Below, piece after piece: positions 43,444 to 53,167 of a stretch of DNA of 64,000 nucleotides. The notes beneath the pieces were generated by a model. That model did no database searches, was not told where the DNA came from, and saw only the letters and a program-made list of their open reading frames with translations. Source of the DNA: Bacteriovoracaceae bacterium UBA6200 (GTDB lineage: Bacteria; Bdellovibrionota; Bacteriovoracia; Bacteriovoracales; Bacteriovoracaceae); contig DISW01000008.1 of the NCBI GenBank assembly GCA_002422605.1, positions 42,294-106,293 on the forward strand, written 5' to 3'. Position 1 is the stretch's first letter, and each line of letters begins with the position of its first letter. A program made the translations under genes and the position numbers.

Positions 43444-45486
43444 ATGTCGATCATGCTGACACGCTTATTAACCTCTCTGACACTTGCTTTGTACCTCGTT
43501 GTAGGGTGCATCGGTGTGCGTGTTTTTGCTCCTGAAATGACGACTATTACTCTCAATACAAATGCTCTTTCGATCTTTTCTAAAACAGAACTAGCGGTAG
43601 AAAAAATTGATGTTTTAGAAGTCCCGGCAATTGCTTTTAACGAGATTAAATTTCCGGTTGAGCGGAAAGTAATCGTTAAACCAGCAAAAATTGCCGCTGC
43701 TAAGCCGATCAATACGACTATCCAAATGGTTTATACCAAAGTTGCTCAAAACGAATTGCCTTTTCATGAGCCGGTGAAATTATCACCAGTAGTAATGGAA
43801 GAAGTTCTTCAAACGAATCTTGTGGCCCTCTATAAAGACTTTTCTTATGAGATGGTGGCAGAAGTTAAAGATGAAGTGACTCACCAGTTGGCGGCCGTAG
43901 AGACAGAAGCTGAGCCAGAATTCTTTGAGTATGCGGAACCGGTCGTGGCCGCAGCTCCAGCTCCGGTTGAAGAGAAAGCTGTACCAGCTCCAATAGCAGA
44001 AGAAGTAACAACTACTGAATCCACAACATCAACAAATACAAATGTAGTCCACACTGTTGATAAAATCGAAAATGTAGATAACTCAACTGAAGTTGTGAGA
44101 CTTGATGATCTTCTGGTTTTTGACTACTCAAAAGCTGAGAAGGAAATCAAGGATCAAAGCATGCCGGTAGTGGGTGCGGTGACTACTCAAAAACAGAACC
44201 CATCGAAAACAGTTGAAAAATTTATTGTAGAAGAATCGAAGCCAGCTAAGAAAAAGAAACAGGCGGCTTCAGAAAAAATGACTACTCAAAATGAGGCTGT
44301 GGAAAAGAACGCCCTTTCTGTTGATAAGTCGTACCCGATGAATGTGACTATTCAGACATTTGGTACCAATCTTATGAAAGCTTTTCCTGAAGTCGGTTTT
44401 GAAATTCGTTTCCAGGATGACCTTGGAGAAGCTCTTCAGGACTATGGAACTGGTGCTGTGACTATTAATGAGACACTGGCCCAGCCACGTATGACTCGTT
44501 CAATCTCTATTCTGAAAAGAGGTTATGCTCCGACGAATACTGATCTTTTAATGGATGAAGAGACAACAGGCGTTTCAATTCCGCTTATTGAAGAAGAAAA
44601 GTTCAATGAACTTATGGCCCCATTTGAAGTTCGTGGAATCATCGGTGCTGTTTTGGTGGAATTAGATGACTCTACTGAAAACGCTAAACTTGATGTTCCG
44701 GTGTCTGAGGTATTGAAGCTTGATGGAGACCTTTTAGTCACTGAGGGTGAAGATTATCGCTATCTCTTATTCCTGGGAGTTAAGGCCGGTAATGCTCTTC
44801 TAAGTTATGAGGATAACCAGGGTAAATCAACTTCAAGAATCATTCATATCCATGAAAGAGAAGTGACCTTTGACGCTAATTATTTCGAAAAAGTAATTTC
44901 TGAGAAAGTTAGACTGGTAGAAGAGGATCTACTGACTAAGGAAAAGACTCCACTTGTGATTTCTTCTAGTTCGGTAAAAGAATTTGCGACTAATAAAACA
45001 GCAACCAAAATTAATAACCACACCTATGAAACTAATTTTGGTAAAGTGCTTCTTGGTTCAAGAAAGTATCTTGAATTAAGTCATCAGTCGGAACCGTTAT
45101 TTGTTGGTTTCCGCGAGCAAAGTACTCTGGAAATTCCTTCTGAAAACTTTATGCGATTCATCCTTTCAAAATTTGCTGATTCGAACTTAGGTAATCGTTG
45201 TTTGGTTCAGGTTAATCTTACAAAAGAAGCCCTTAAAGTTGATGTGGCCGGTGAATCTGTGGCCCAGGGACTTGTGACTTATACTCAAGTTTTAGATGCT
45301 GATGGAAAATTCTATGATTCGGTTGGACCTAAATCTCGTCGAGTGATCGTCATGGGTGAGAATCAAGGATCTCCTGATTACGCCATGGATTCTAAAATCA
45401 ATGTGAAAGTTACTTATCAAGACGGTACGGTTCAATATCTTGGAACTTACTGCTCACCAAATACTTATCTAGTAGAACAGCTCTGA
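43444..45486 (+). CDS. Membrane-anchored periplasmic protein of unknown function
   Basis: I do not recognise a family. The 680-residue product has an N-terminal membrane segment or signal (about 7-28), a region of coiled and low-complexity sequence rich in alanine, proline, glutamate and threonine (about 155-200, including AAAPAPVEEKAVPAPIAEE), a lysine-rich spacer, then a C-terminal half (about 295-680) that looks like beta-rich folded domains. This resembles a domain on a flexible stalk crossing the periplasm. There is no good ribosome site before the ATG; another ATG lies three codons on. Its 3' end overlaps the convergent lytic transglycosylase gene by 22 bp. Confidence 0.75.
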   Translation: MSIMLTRLLTSLTLALYLVVGCIGVRVFAPEMTTITLNTNALSIFSKTELAVEKIDVLEVPAIAFNEIKFPVERKVIVKPAKIAAAKPINTTIQMVYTKVAQNELPFHEPVKLSPVVMEEVLQTNLVALYKDFSYEMVAEVKDEVTHQLAAVETEAEPEFFEYAEPVVAAAPAPVEEKAVPAPIAEEVTTTESTTSTNTNVVHTVDKIENVDNSTEVVRLDDLLVFDYSKAEKEIKDQSMPVVGAVTTQKQNPSKTVEKFIVEESKPAKKKKQAASEKMTTQNEAVEKNALSVDKSYPMNVTIQTFGTNLMKAFPEVGFEIRFQDDLGEALQDYGTGAVTINETLAQPRMTRSISILKRGYAPTNTDLLMDEETTGVSIPLIEEEKFNELMAPFEVRGIIGAVLVELDDSTENAKLDVPVSEVLKLDGDLLVTEGEDYRYLLFLGVKAGNALLSYEDNQGKSTSRIIHIHEREVTFDANYFEKVISEKVRLVEEDLLTKEKTPLVISSSSVKEFATNKTATKINNHTYETNFGKVLLGSRKYLELSHQSEPLFVGFREQSTLEIPSENFMRFILSKFADSNLGNRCLVQVNLTKEALKVDVAGESVAQGLVTYTQVLDADGKFYDSVGPKSRRVIVMGENQGSPDYAMDSKINVKVTYQDGTVQYLGTYCSPNTYLVEQL

Positions 45487-46829
45487 CCCCTTAGAAATCG
45501 TCCCCAATCCTTTGGTTTGGTTCTTAAAAGTTCTTTATAAGGGACATGGTAAAACCTGTTTGATGGCAGGAGAGACTTGGAAGTGATCAAGTAGCCGCGG
45601 GGAAGAGTGTGGGTTGATTTCTTTAATTGGTGATTGTGAAAATAAATATCATCCAGGACTTCGGCCTTCAGTATTTTTTCCAGCTTAACCGAGCACTTCG
45701 CCATAAAATATCTAAGCTCTTCGTTAACATCCTTTCTATCATGAGTATGAAGGCCGTCGAATAATTCTTCCTGGTAGGCCAGGGTATGAACCAGGGCCAG
45801 AAACTCACTATAAAAATTCTTAGAAGCAAATCCAAAATGTTTTGAATCCGAATGTTTAATGACGTCCTCTAGGGTTACGTCGGATCTATTAAGCTCTCTT
45901 TTGGTTTTAAGAAGATGTTTGGTGCCGGAGTTATAAGCTGTGACTGCCAGATCCCATGATTTTAGAATGCGGTGATTTTCGTCAAGGAGTTTGGCCGCCG
46001 CAAGTGAGGATAAGCCGATATTAAAGCGGTAATCCAGATTTGTAGTTCTCTTGGGAAGAAAGTAACTGGAAATAAGAGGCATGAACTGCCAAGCCCCGGC
46101 TGCACTGACTTTCGAGTGGGCGCGAGGATTAAAGCTTGATTCCAGAAAAGGAATTGCCAGTAGTTCTTTGGGGAGTTTTTTGTCAGCAAACAAACGAAAT
46201 AAAAAGGACTGATAAGGGAGAGATTCAACAATTCCGCTCTTAATAAAATTCTTCTGGCCGGTTTGCGTGCGGAGGTTTTTCTTGAGCTCCGTAAAGAAGA
46301 TACTTCGATCCGACTTAGAGGTTGGTAGAGTGATTCCTGCCTGCTTCAGGGCACGAAGGATATTTCGAGAGGTGGTTGAGAGCGAATAAGGATCCATTGA
46401 AAGCTCTTCCAGATCCCTTTTAAGCTCTTCAACTTTATCTTCGGCAATCTTATCCTGAAGGACGTAGATCGTATTTCGTGGAAGTTCTTTCTTGTGGAGA
46501 GAGGAAAAATCCAACACCTTATAAATAATCGAAAGGTCGGCCTTATCGTGAATCACAACTGAGTTTGATTCAAACTGGGTATAAATGAGAAACCAAAACA
46601 AAACGTTTGGGTAAAAATAGTCATCAACCGGAAACAAGTTTGAAACCCGGTCATCGTAATCTAAAAGATAGGGTTTAAAGACATCGGTTCTCAACCATAA
46701 GTGCTCGACCACGTCAGCACTTTCTTCCGAAGGTGGCTTTTTCCAGGAAAGATCTATTCCGAAAAAAGGATCAGAAGCAGTGACGAAGAGAAGAATGATT
46801 AAAGATACCAGCGAGTACTTAAGGATCAT
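45465..46829 (-). CDS. Membrane-bound or exported lytic transglycosylase (SLT family)
   Basis: Cleaves the glycan strands of peptidoglycan. The 454-residue protein begins with a signal peptide or anchor (about 1-19). The goose-lysozyme-like SLT domain is centred on IPFLESSFNPRAHSKVSAAG, where the glutamate (about residue 228) is catalytic, followed by GAWQFMPLISSYF and LAVTAYNSGTKHLLK. This arrangement is MltD/Slt-like; no LysM repeats are seen. The N-terminal 170 residues are unassigned. Its start overlaps the stop of the patatin-like gene by 4 bp, so the two are co-expressed. Confidence 0.88.
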   Translation of the reverse strand: MILKYSLVSLIILLFVTASDPFFGIDLSWKKPPSEESADVVEHLWLRTDVFKPYLLDYDDRVSNLFPVDDYFYPNVLFWFLIYTQFESNSVVIHDKADLSIIYKVLDFSSLHKKELPRNTIYVLQDKIAEDKVEELKRDLEELSMDPYSLSTTSRNILRALKQAGITLPTSKSDRSIFFTELKKNLRTQTGQKNFIKSGIVESLPYQSFLFRLFADKKLPKELLAIPFLESSFNPRAHSKVSAAGAWQFMPLISSYFLPKRTTNLDYRFNIGLSSLAAAKLLDENHRILKSWDLAVTAYNSGTKHLLKTKRELNRSDVTLEDVIKHSDSKHFGFASKNFYSEFLALVHTLAYQEELFDGLHTHDRKDVNEELRYFMAKCSVKLEKILKAEVLDDIYFHNHQLKKSTHTLPRGYLITSKSLLPSNRFYHVPYKELLRTKPKDWGRFLRGQSCSTR

Positions 46830-48007
46830 TTGGAGCCTAGGATTTGCATGGCCCTTTTATAACCTGATTCAACCGCATGGGAAGAAATTTGAGAATTCAA
46901 AGAAAATGAATTCGCAAAGAAGAGTTTGTAATCGTGGTGGCTCGGATAAATATCAATCAACTTAACTTTCGGGTTAATATTGAGCTTCCGTTGAAGAATC
47001 GCCATGATCTCCCGGCGATGAGTTTGGGAGAATTTCTCGCTCTTCATGTAATCATTCACGGTATCGATAATATCAATTGCCTTGGCCCGTTCGGCGCGAG
47101 AAGAGACGATCTTCTTTTGAATCATGAGATAGATGGACTGGATGGCGATGGGTGGAAGCCCGTAGTTTACCAGTGATCCCACTTCATCATGAAAGTGATA
47201 AGGTGTGTGAGTCCAGGAACTAATGATCACATCACAGCCATTATCTTCTGCCACATGGGTAGAGAGGGTTTCGCGAATTTCCCCATCAATATAGTAATCA
47301 ATGCCGTTGGTGAGGCGATTTTTAATCGGATAGGGGCAATAAAAGGGCGGAACACTCATGCTGGCCGCTGCCGCATAGGAGACGTTGGTTCCGGTATAAT
47401 AGACCGAAGTACTGTCATGAGAAGGGTTCGGATAATTATATTTTGAGAAAATGACCTTCCGGGAATGATCCAATTGGGTGGCGACGATAAATAGATCGGC
47501 CGCAAAATCCTCAAAACGGTCCTGCTCAATCACATTACGGAGGAGGTAATTTCTAATTCCTTCAGTCGTGAATAGACCAGGTAATGAGATAACAGGCTTT
47601 AAAAGGTTTTTAACGATAGTGGGAAAACCATCCAGCGGGAAGTACAGATCTCCCTTGGGAGCTTTGAGTTCCGGTCTCTTAATGGCAAACATATCTTTAT
47701 AAGTAATGCCTTTGAGACGGGAGCCTTTAATTCCAAGAGTCGCCTGAATGATATCCTGAGGGGTGTAGCCAGCTGCCAGATAAACACAAATCATCGCTCC
47801 GGCAGAAGAACCCACATAGGTCCCGATTTCCAGACTTTTCTGATTGAGCCCTTGGGCGGAAGAAGAATTTTTATTATTTTTAAGAGCGAAGCCCAGTTCC
47901 TCCAGGGCAAGAGTCACCCCAAGATGCCAGGCCGCTGCCTTCACCACACCACCGGAGAGGACCAGGGCGATTTTTTTATTTTTTAAATCGTTTAAATCAA
48001 CCGACAT
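46826..48007 (-). CDS. Patatin-like phospholipase
   Basis: Serine-aspartate lipid acyl hydrolase. It has 393 residues with the oxyanion-hole glycines in ALVLSGGVVKAAAWHLGV (about 14-31), nucleophile Ser68 in GSSAG, and the catalytic aspartate in YYIDGEIRE (about residue 237; DGE in place of the commoner DGG/DGA). No signal peptide is seen, so it is cytosolic or exported by another route. Coupled by ATGA to a lytic transglycosylase, giving a lipid- plus wall-degrading pair. A housekeeping role in membrane turnover is equally possible. Confidence 0.87.
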   Translation of the reverse strand: MSVDLNDLKNKKIALVLSGGVVKAAAWHLGVTLALEELGFALKNNKNSSSAQGLNQKSLEIGTYVGSSAGAMICVYLAAGYTPQDIIQATLGIKGSRLKGITYKDMFAIKRPELKAPKGDLYFPLDGFPTIVKNLLKPVISLPGLFTTEGIRNYLLRNVIEQDRFEDFAADLFIVATQLDHSRKVIFSKYNYPNPSHDSTSVYYTGTNVSYAAAASMSVPPFYCPYPIKNRLTNGIDYYIDGEIRETLSTHVAEDNGCDVIISSWTHTPYHFHDEVGSLVNYGLPPIAIQSIYLMIQKKIVSSRAERAKAIDIIDTVNDYMKSEKFSQTHRREIMAILQRKLNINPKVKLIDIYPSHHDYKLFFANSFSLNSQISSHAVESGYKRAMQILGSK

Positions 48008-48086
48008 TCCTACTCAACTTTCTTTTTATATTTTGCACATCTTCATCGGATTCTTTAACATAAAGATTAATGCTAAAGGAGCGATC

Positions 48087-48425
48087 ATGAACGCCACTGA
48101 AGGTGTCTGGCTATCCATTAATGACTATTCCCGCTACAAGAATGTCTCCATATCGACCATAAGAAGACATATCAAAAACAACATTGTGAAACACAAAGAA
48201 GAAAACGGGAAGTATTTTATCTACGTGCCTTCTACTGAAAAGCTCAAGTTGCGCGAAGAAGAAGAGTTACTTAAGTTGAAGCTTGAGGCCGAATTGCTGC
48301 GGACCCAGATAAGACAATTGCGGGAAGAGAACAACGAACTAAAAATGTTGGTTGAGCTTTATGAAAATCAAAGTAATAAAAATCAACTACCGGAGTTACC
48401 TCCAGAGATTCCTCTACACATATGA
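48087..48425 (+). CDS. Small helix-turn-helix protein with a C-terminal coiled coil
   Basis: 112 residues from the ATG at 48087, chosen because AAGGAG lies just upstream; the frame is open further upstream, over the start of the divergent patatin gene. Residues about 8-50 (WLSINDYSRYKNVSISTIRR, then a basic stretch and YFIYVP) resemble a MerR/excisionase-type winged helix-turn-helix. Residues about 55-98 form a charged leucine-heptad coiled coil, and the tail is proline-rich. It is probably a dimeric DNA-binding protein. It overlaps the next gene by 4 bp. Confidence 0.78.
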   Translation: MNATEGVWLSINDYSRYKNVSISTIRRHIKNNIVKHKEENGKYFIYVPSTEKLKLREEEELLKLKLEAELLRTQIRQLREENNELKMLVELYENQSNKNQLPELPPEIPLHI

Positions 48426-49879
48426 AATACCTTTTACTTTTTTTTGGTCTTATTTTTTCGATTGCCTCCTTTGGCCAGTCTTCCATGAGAAGATGCACGC
48501 TTTTACCTATCACTGATAGTGTTGAAGGTGCAGTTGGATTCAAAGTCTTTCAAGAGGTTGAAGAAGGGCTTAAGACTAGTAACTGGTGTACCTATGTATC
48601 AAACTCCAGCATGATCAGTATCTTTAGTCGTTACCGCGAGAACCTTCCACAATATCTAAGATCCAAAGAAGTTTTAAAAACCGTTTCAGAAAAATTAAAC
48701 GTGGGCTCTCTTCTCTTAGTAACAATTAAGAATGAAATCGATGGTTATGACATGAGACTCACCGTATATGGAGAGAACGGTGAAGATGTTTACTTTAACG
48801 AGAATATTTTAGTTAAGACTCAAGACATAAACAAAATGGCGGGAGTGGTTAATAATTGGCTCGAAATGTACGCCAAAACGATTCCCTACGATGCCAAAAT
48901 AAACGGAGTTTTAGGAGACCAGATTACCCTGGATGTTGGTAAATCTCATGTCGTGACTGTAGGACAGCAATTTATTGTTAAAAGACCGGTAAAAAAGAAA
49001 AAACATCCTCTTTTAAAAGAAGTGGTTGATTGGGAAGCTGAAACGCTTGCGACAGGAAAAGTCTTTAGTGTCTCAGATAATCAGGCTTTGGGTATAATCC
49101 AGTCTTATAAAGGGAATAAAAAAATTAATGCGGGAGACTGGGTACGACTGGAAGTTGCGAAAGTCGAGATCCTGGATGATCCGACTTTAGGAGTGGAAGT
49201 AGAAACTCCAGGTACACTAGGTGTCTTATCTGTAAATCTATTTGGATCAAGTCACAATACCCGAATTACCAAAGGTGCAAAAACGAAACGTCTTCATGGT
49301 TACCTTCTTGGTGTGGATTTAAGGGGGGAAGCTTGGATTACACGTCAATATTTCGCAGCTCTCGAAGTAGAGCGCTCACTTGGGAATTTAAAAAAAGCTT
49401 CAGGGAATGCTGAAAAATCATCTGTAGGTGCTGGCACTGGTGTATTTAAACTAACAGGTGGATATAAATATCTTCCGATAGGTTTTTTCTATGGCCCACA
49501 AATTGATCTTTACGGAGGCTTTGCGAACTTTACCTATGATCTTGATGTGTCTAAGGTCGATGGTTATGGAAAAAATTCCTTTACCGGAATTTTATTGGGT
49601 ACCAAGGCCAATATTCCAATTAATCGAGAATTCCGAGTTTTTGCTAAAGGCGAATTCATGCCATTTCCTTCATTTAATGAAAGCGATAAAATCTTTGGAG
49701 ATGCTAAAAGTGTCTCATCTTTAGATCTGGAAATCGGCTTAAATTACCAATATACGCCGCGCATGTCCTTTGACGGTAGTTTTGAAACGATGTCTCGCAA
49801 GGCGAAATTCAATGGGGAATTTAAAGAAATTTCTTACAAGGACAATCGTCTTAAATTAGGCCTTTCGTTTAACTTCTAA
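48422..49879 (+). CDS. Exported protein, probable outer-membrane beta-barrel
   Basis: 485 residues with a signal peptide (about 1-19). The first half has an alpha/beta domain followed by a small beta domain with DQITLDVGKSHVVTVGQQFIV (about 167-187), similar in pattern to FlgT-like or TolB N-terminal regions. The second half (about 290-485) has alternating hydrophobic strands and ends in LKLGLSFNF, with the terminal phenylalanine typical of outer-membrane barrels. No named family is recognised. The start is ATGA-coupled to the helix-turn-helix gene. Confidence 0.75.
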   Translation: MKYLLLFFGLIFSIASFGQSSMRRCTLLPITDSVEGAVGFKVFQEVEEGLKTSNWCTYVSNSSMISIFSRYRENLPQYLRSKEVLKTVSEKLNVGSLLLVTIKNEIDGYDMRLTVYGENGEDVYFNENILVKTQDINKMAGVVNNWLEMYAKTIPYDAKINGVLGDQITLDVGKSHVVTVGQQFIVKRPVKKKKHPLLKEVVDWEAETLATGKVFSVSDNQALGIIQSYKGNKKINAGDWVRLEVAKVEILDDPTLGVEVETPGTLGVLSVNLFGSSHNTRITKGAKTKRLHGYLLGVDLRGEAWITRQYFAALEVERSLGNLKKASGNAEKSSVGAGTGVFKLTGGYKYLPIGFFYGPQIDLYGGFANFTYDLDVSKVDGYGKNSFTGILLGTKANIPINREFRVFAKGEFMPFPSFNESDKIFGDAKSVSSLDLEIGLNYQYTPRMSFDGSFETMSRKAKFNGEFKEISYKDNRLKLGLSFNF

Positions 49880-49902
49880 GAGAAAAATGTTAAACATTAG
49901 GA

Positions 49903-51795
49903 ATGAAGACAAAGAGAATTCAAGAACTCGAAAAACTTATCCTACACCATAAAGAACGCTATTACCTGGGTCATGCTGAAATCTCCGATGAACAGTATGA
50001 CCACCTGGAAGCGGAACTAAAATCTCTCGATCCTGAAAATCCTGTCTTACAGCTGGTGGGTTTTAAGCAAACTGAACTTCTGGACAAAGTTGTCCATCAA
50101 AAGAAGATGCTGTCCCTGGATAAAACCTATGAAGATAAAGATCTCCTGAGATGGGTAGGGAAAGAAGAAATCCTTTCAATATTTAAGATTGATGGCTCAA
50201 GCTGCTCCCTCATTTTTGAAGATGGTCATCTTGTCGTGGCGAAAACTCGAGGTGACGGAGTTCAAGGTGAAAACATCACCAAGAAAGCCGTTTTCATTCC
50301 TGATATCCCTAAGCACATTCCTTTAAAAGGTACAGTGGAGGTTAGGGGAGAGGTTTACTGTATAGAGAAAAAATTCTTTCAGCTTTCAAAAGAGATGCAG
50401 GAATTAGGTCTGGATGCTCCCACTTCCCAACGAAATATTGTAGCAGGCCTTCTTGGCCGAAAAGAAAATATTCAACTTTGCCGTCATTTAAGTTTTCAGG
50501 CTTTTGATTTAATCGATGAAGAGAAGTTTCAAAAGGAACATCAGAAGCTCGATAAGTTAAAAGATTCGGGTTTTATTATTCCGGAATACTTTGTCCATAA
50601 AAGCGGAAAGGGTTTGACTGAAAGAATAGCTGAGGCCAAAGACTTCATGTCGGGAGGAGATTATCTAATTGATGGTCTTGTTCTCGTTTATGATGATCTA
50701 AAACTTCATGAAGAGTTAGGGGAAACTAGTCACCACCCACGCTATAAAATGGCTTTTAAGTTTCAAGGCGAAACAAAGGTTGCCCAGATTAATGAAATCG
50801 AGTGGGGCGTATCCCGTAATGGAACGCTGACTCCTGTGGCCCTGATTGAACCAACTGAACTATCTGGTGCAGTGATTGGCCGGGTGACTCTTCATAACTT
50901 TGGTATGGTTCAGAACTTCCAACTTAAAAAAGGTGATAAGATCGAAATCATTCGTTCGGGAGAAGTTATTCCTAAGTTTCTCGGAGTTATGGAACGGTCC
51001 GAGCAAAAATTTATCTATCCCGAAAATTGCCCAAGCTGTGATTCAAAACTTGTGATTGAAGACATCTGGCTTTTTTGCGAAAACGATCTTTGTCCCGCCA
51101 AAGTGAAAGAAGAAATTTTAAACTACATTCATAAGGCCGGCATCGATGATGTCTCTGATAAGCGTCTTGAGGAACTTATCAATAAGGGATTAGTTGCTAC
51201 CATTCCCGATCTTTACCGCTTAAAGCAGGAAGACTTTCTTCTTTTGGAGAAAGTTAAAGAAAAGCTTGCGACTAAGATGTTTGAAAATATTCAAAAAACT
51301 AAAACTCAAAATCTCGCCCAGTTTATTTCCGCAATTGGTGTAGAGGGGGTATCCATCGCCAAAAGTGAAAAGATTATTTCTCAAGGTTACAACACTCTGG
51401 ATAAGATCATGGATCTTACGTTAGAGAAGATGCTCCAGATTGAGGGCTTCGCGGAAAAGTCATCCACCGCTATTTTAAGTTCCTTAGAAACCAAGAAAAG
51501 CCTCATTGAGGAGCTTTTGAGTTTGGGGATTGAAGTTAAAGCGGATGAAATTTCTTCCGGTGAAGGAACGCTTTCAGGACTTAAATTTTGTATTACCGGA
51601 GAACTGAGCCAACCCAGACCACAATTTGAAAAGATGATCAAAATGCAGGGCGGGGTGATAGCCGGTGTATCAAAAAATTTAAATTATCTAGTTACTAACG
51701 AAACTGAGAGTAGTTCCAGTAAGTTTGTTAAGGCCAAAAGCCTGGGCATTCAAATAATCAATGAAGAACAATTGATGAAGTTAATCGAGGGATAA
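49903..51795 (+). CDS. ligA: NAD+-dependent DNA ligase LigA
   Basis: Seals nicks in replication and repair using NAD+. At 630 residues it is somewhat short for LigA (about 670) but has all parts: domain Ia (YYLGHAEISDEQYDHLEAEL), the adenylated lysine in FKIDGSSCSLIF (about residue 93), TRGDGVQGENIT, the OB fold, a four-cysteine zinc finger (CPSCDSKL ... CENDLCPAK, about 377-401), helix-hairpin-helix repeats and a C-terminal BRCT domain (LSGLKFCITGELSQPR, about 555-630). The TAGGA before the ATG is unusually close. It lies 1 bp before radA. Confidence 0.96.
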   Translation: MKTKRIQELEKLILHHKERYYLGHAEISDEQYDHLEAELKSLDPENPVLQLVGFKQTELLDKVVHQKKMLSLDKTYEDKDLLRWVGKEEILSIFKIDGSSCSLIFEDGHLVVAKTRGDGVQGENITKKAVFIPDIPKHIPLKGTVEVRGEVYCIEKKFFQLSKEMQELGLDAPTSQRNIVAGLLGRKENIQLCRHLSFQAFDLIDEEKFQKEHQKLDKLKDSGFIIPEYFVHKSGKGLTERIAEAKDFMSGGDYLIDGLVLVYDDLKLHEELGETSHHPRYKMAFKFQGETKVAQINEIEWGVSRNGTLTPVALIEPTELSGAVIGRVTLHNFGMVQNFQLKKGDKIEIIRSGEVIPKFLGVMERSEQKFIYPENCPSCDSKLVIEDIWLFCENDLCPAKVKEEILNYIHKAGIDDVSDKRLEELINKGLVATIPDLYRLKQEDFLLLEKVKEKLATKMFENIQKTKTQNLAQFISAIGVEGVSIAKSEKIISQGYNTLDKIMDLTLEKMLQIEGFAEKSSTAILSSLETKKSLIEELLSLGIEVKADEISSGEGTLSGLKFCITGELSQPRPQFEKMIKMQGGVIAGVSKNLNYLVTNETESSSSKFVKAKSLGIQIINEEQLMKLIEG

Positions 51796-51796
51796 A

Positions 51797-53167
51797 ATGG
51801 CCAAAGTTAAATCAGTATTTACCTGCCAGGAATGTGGATATAAATCGGCCAAGTGGTTGGGGAAGTGTCCTGATTGTAATCAGTGGAATTCTTTTTCCGA
51901 AGAAGAAGAAATTAAGGCCAGCAAAGGCGCTCCCAAATCAATTGTTGGAAGAGAAAGTAAGCCCAAAACGATTAACGAAATTGAACATGAAAACGTTCCA
52001 CGTTATCAAACCGATATTGGTGAATTCGACCGGGTCATGGGAGGCGGGGTAACCATTGGATCCCTTACTCTCATCGGTGGTGAGCCCGGAATTGGTAAAT
52101 CAACTCTATTAATGGAAGTCTGTGGCAAGCTACTAAATGGTTATAAGGATGAACGAGTTCTCTATGTTTCGGGTGAGGAGTCTGAATCTCAGGTGGCTTC
52201 TCGTTCCAAGCGCATGGGTGTGCATAACCAGGGTTTTTACATTTACAATGAAACCAACTGGCAGAAAATCTTAGAACAAGTAAAAGAATTAAAACCAAAA
52301 TTTTTGGTACTCGATTCTATTCAGACCACTCACTCCAATCAGGTTGATTCGGCTGCAGGCACTTTGACTCAAATTCGAGAAGTAACCTATGAGCTAATGA
52401 ATTATGCAAAGGCCTATGACTTAACTTGTTTCATTATTGGCCACGTCACTAAAGAGGGACAAATTGCCGGTCCGAAAATCTTAGAGCACATGGTAGATAC
52501 TGTGATTTATTTTGAAGGCGATCAACTGGGCCAATACCGCATGCTTCGAGTAATGAAAAACCGTTTCGGTAATACTAATGAAGTGGGGATTTTTGAGATG
52601 CAGGAGAAGGGACTGGTTGAAATTAAAAACCCATCCCAGTATTTCTTGGAACAATCTCTTCCCGGTTCTTACGGAAGATCTCTTACTTGTATTCTTGAAG
52701 GAAGCCGCTCGCTGTTTGTCGAAATTCAAGCTTTGGTGGTTGAAAATAAATTCGCTGTCGGACGACGTACGACTCAGGGCCTGGACTCCAATCGAGTGGC
52801 CCTTCTTGTGGCCGTGATTGATAAATACTTAGGCATCCCTCTTTCTTATAACGATATCTATGTGAACGTTGTGGGGGGAATGAAACTTACTACCCGTGAA
52901 AATGACCTCTCAGTGATTGCCTCACTTTTAAGTTCCTACTACCAGAGTGCCATTCCCCATGACACGATCTTCCTGGGAGAAGTGGGTCTTACGGGAGAGG
53001 TCAGATCAGTTCCGATGATGGAGATGCGTTTAAAAGAAATAGCTCAGATGAACTATAAACGAGTCATCACTTCCAAACGTGCAGCCGATGATTTTAAAGG
53101 TAAATTCAAGATTGAAATCACCGGCATTACGAAAGCGAGTGAGCTAAAAAATCTTCTTTTTAAATAA
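51797..53167 (+). CDS. radA: DNA repair protein RadA
   Basis: Branch-migration helicase that assists RecA. It has 456 residues: a zinc finger (CQECGYKSAKWLGKCPDCNQ, about 10-29), a RecA-like ATPase with Walker A LIGGEPGIGKSTLLMEV (about 92-108), the RadA-specific KNRFGNTNEVGIFEM motif (about 255-269) and a Lon-protease-like C-terminal domain (GLDSNRVALLVAVIDKYLGI ... FLGEVGLTGEVRSV). It ends back to back with glpK. Confidence 0.97.
   Translation: MAKVKSVFTCQECGYKSAKWLGKCPDCNQWNSFSEEEEIKASKGAPKSIVGRESKPKTINEIEHENVPRYQTDIGEFDRVMGGGVTIGSLTLIGGEPGIGKSTLLMEVCGKLLNGYKDERVLYVSGEESESQVASRSKRMGVHNQGFYIYNETNWQKILEQVKELKPKFLVLDSIQTTHSNQVDSAAGTLTQIREVTYELMNYAKAYDLTCFIIGHVTKEGQIAGPKILEHMVDTVIYFEGDQLGQYRMLRVMKNRFGNTNEVGIFEMQEKGLVEIKNPSQYFLEQSLPGSYGRSLTCILEGSRSLFVEIQALVVENKFAVGRRTTQGLDSNRVALLVAVIDKYLGIPLSYNDIYVNVVGGMKLTTRENDLSVIASLLSSYYQSAIPHDTIFLGEVGLTGEVRSVPMMEMRLKEIAQMNYKRVITSKRAADDFKGKFKIEITGITKASELKNLLFK

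Noticed and set aside
51995..52006. GTTCCACGTTAT in radA as a third parS
   Set aside because: Only one half-site matches; the second arm is not GTGGAAC, so ParB binding is unlikely.
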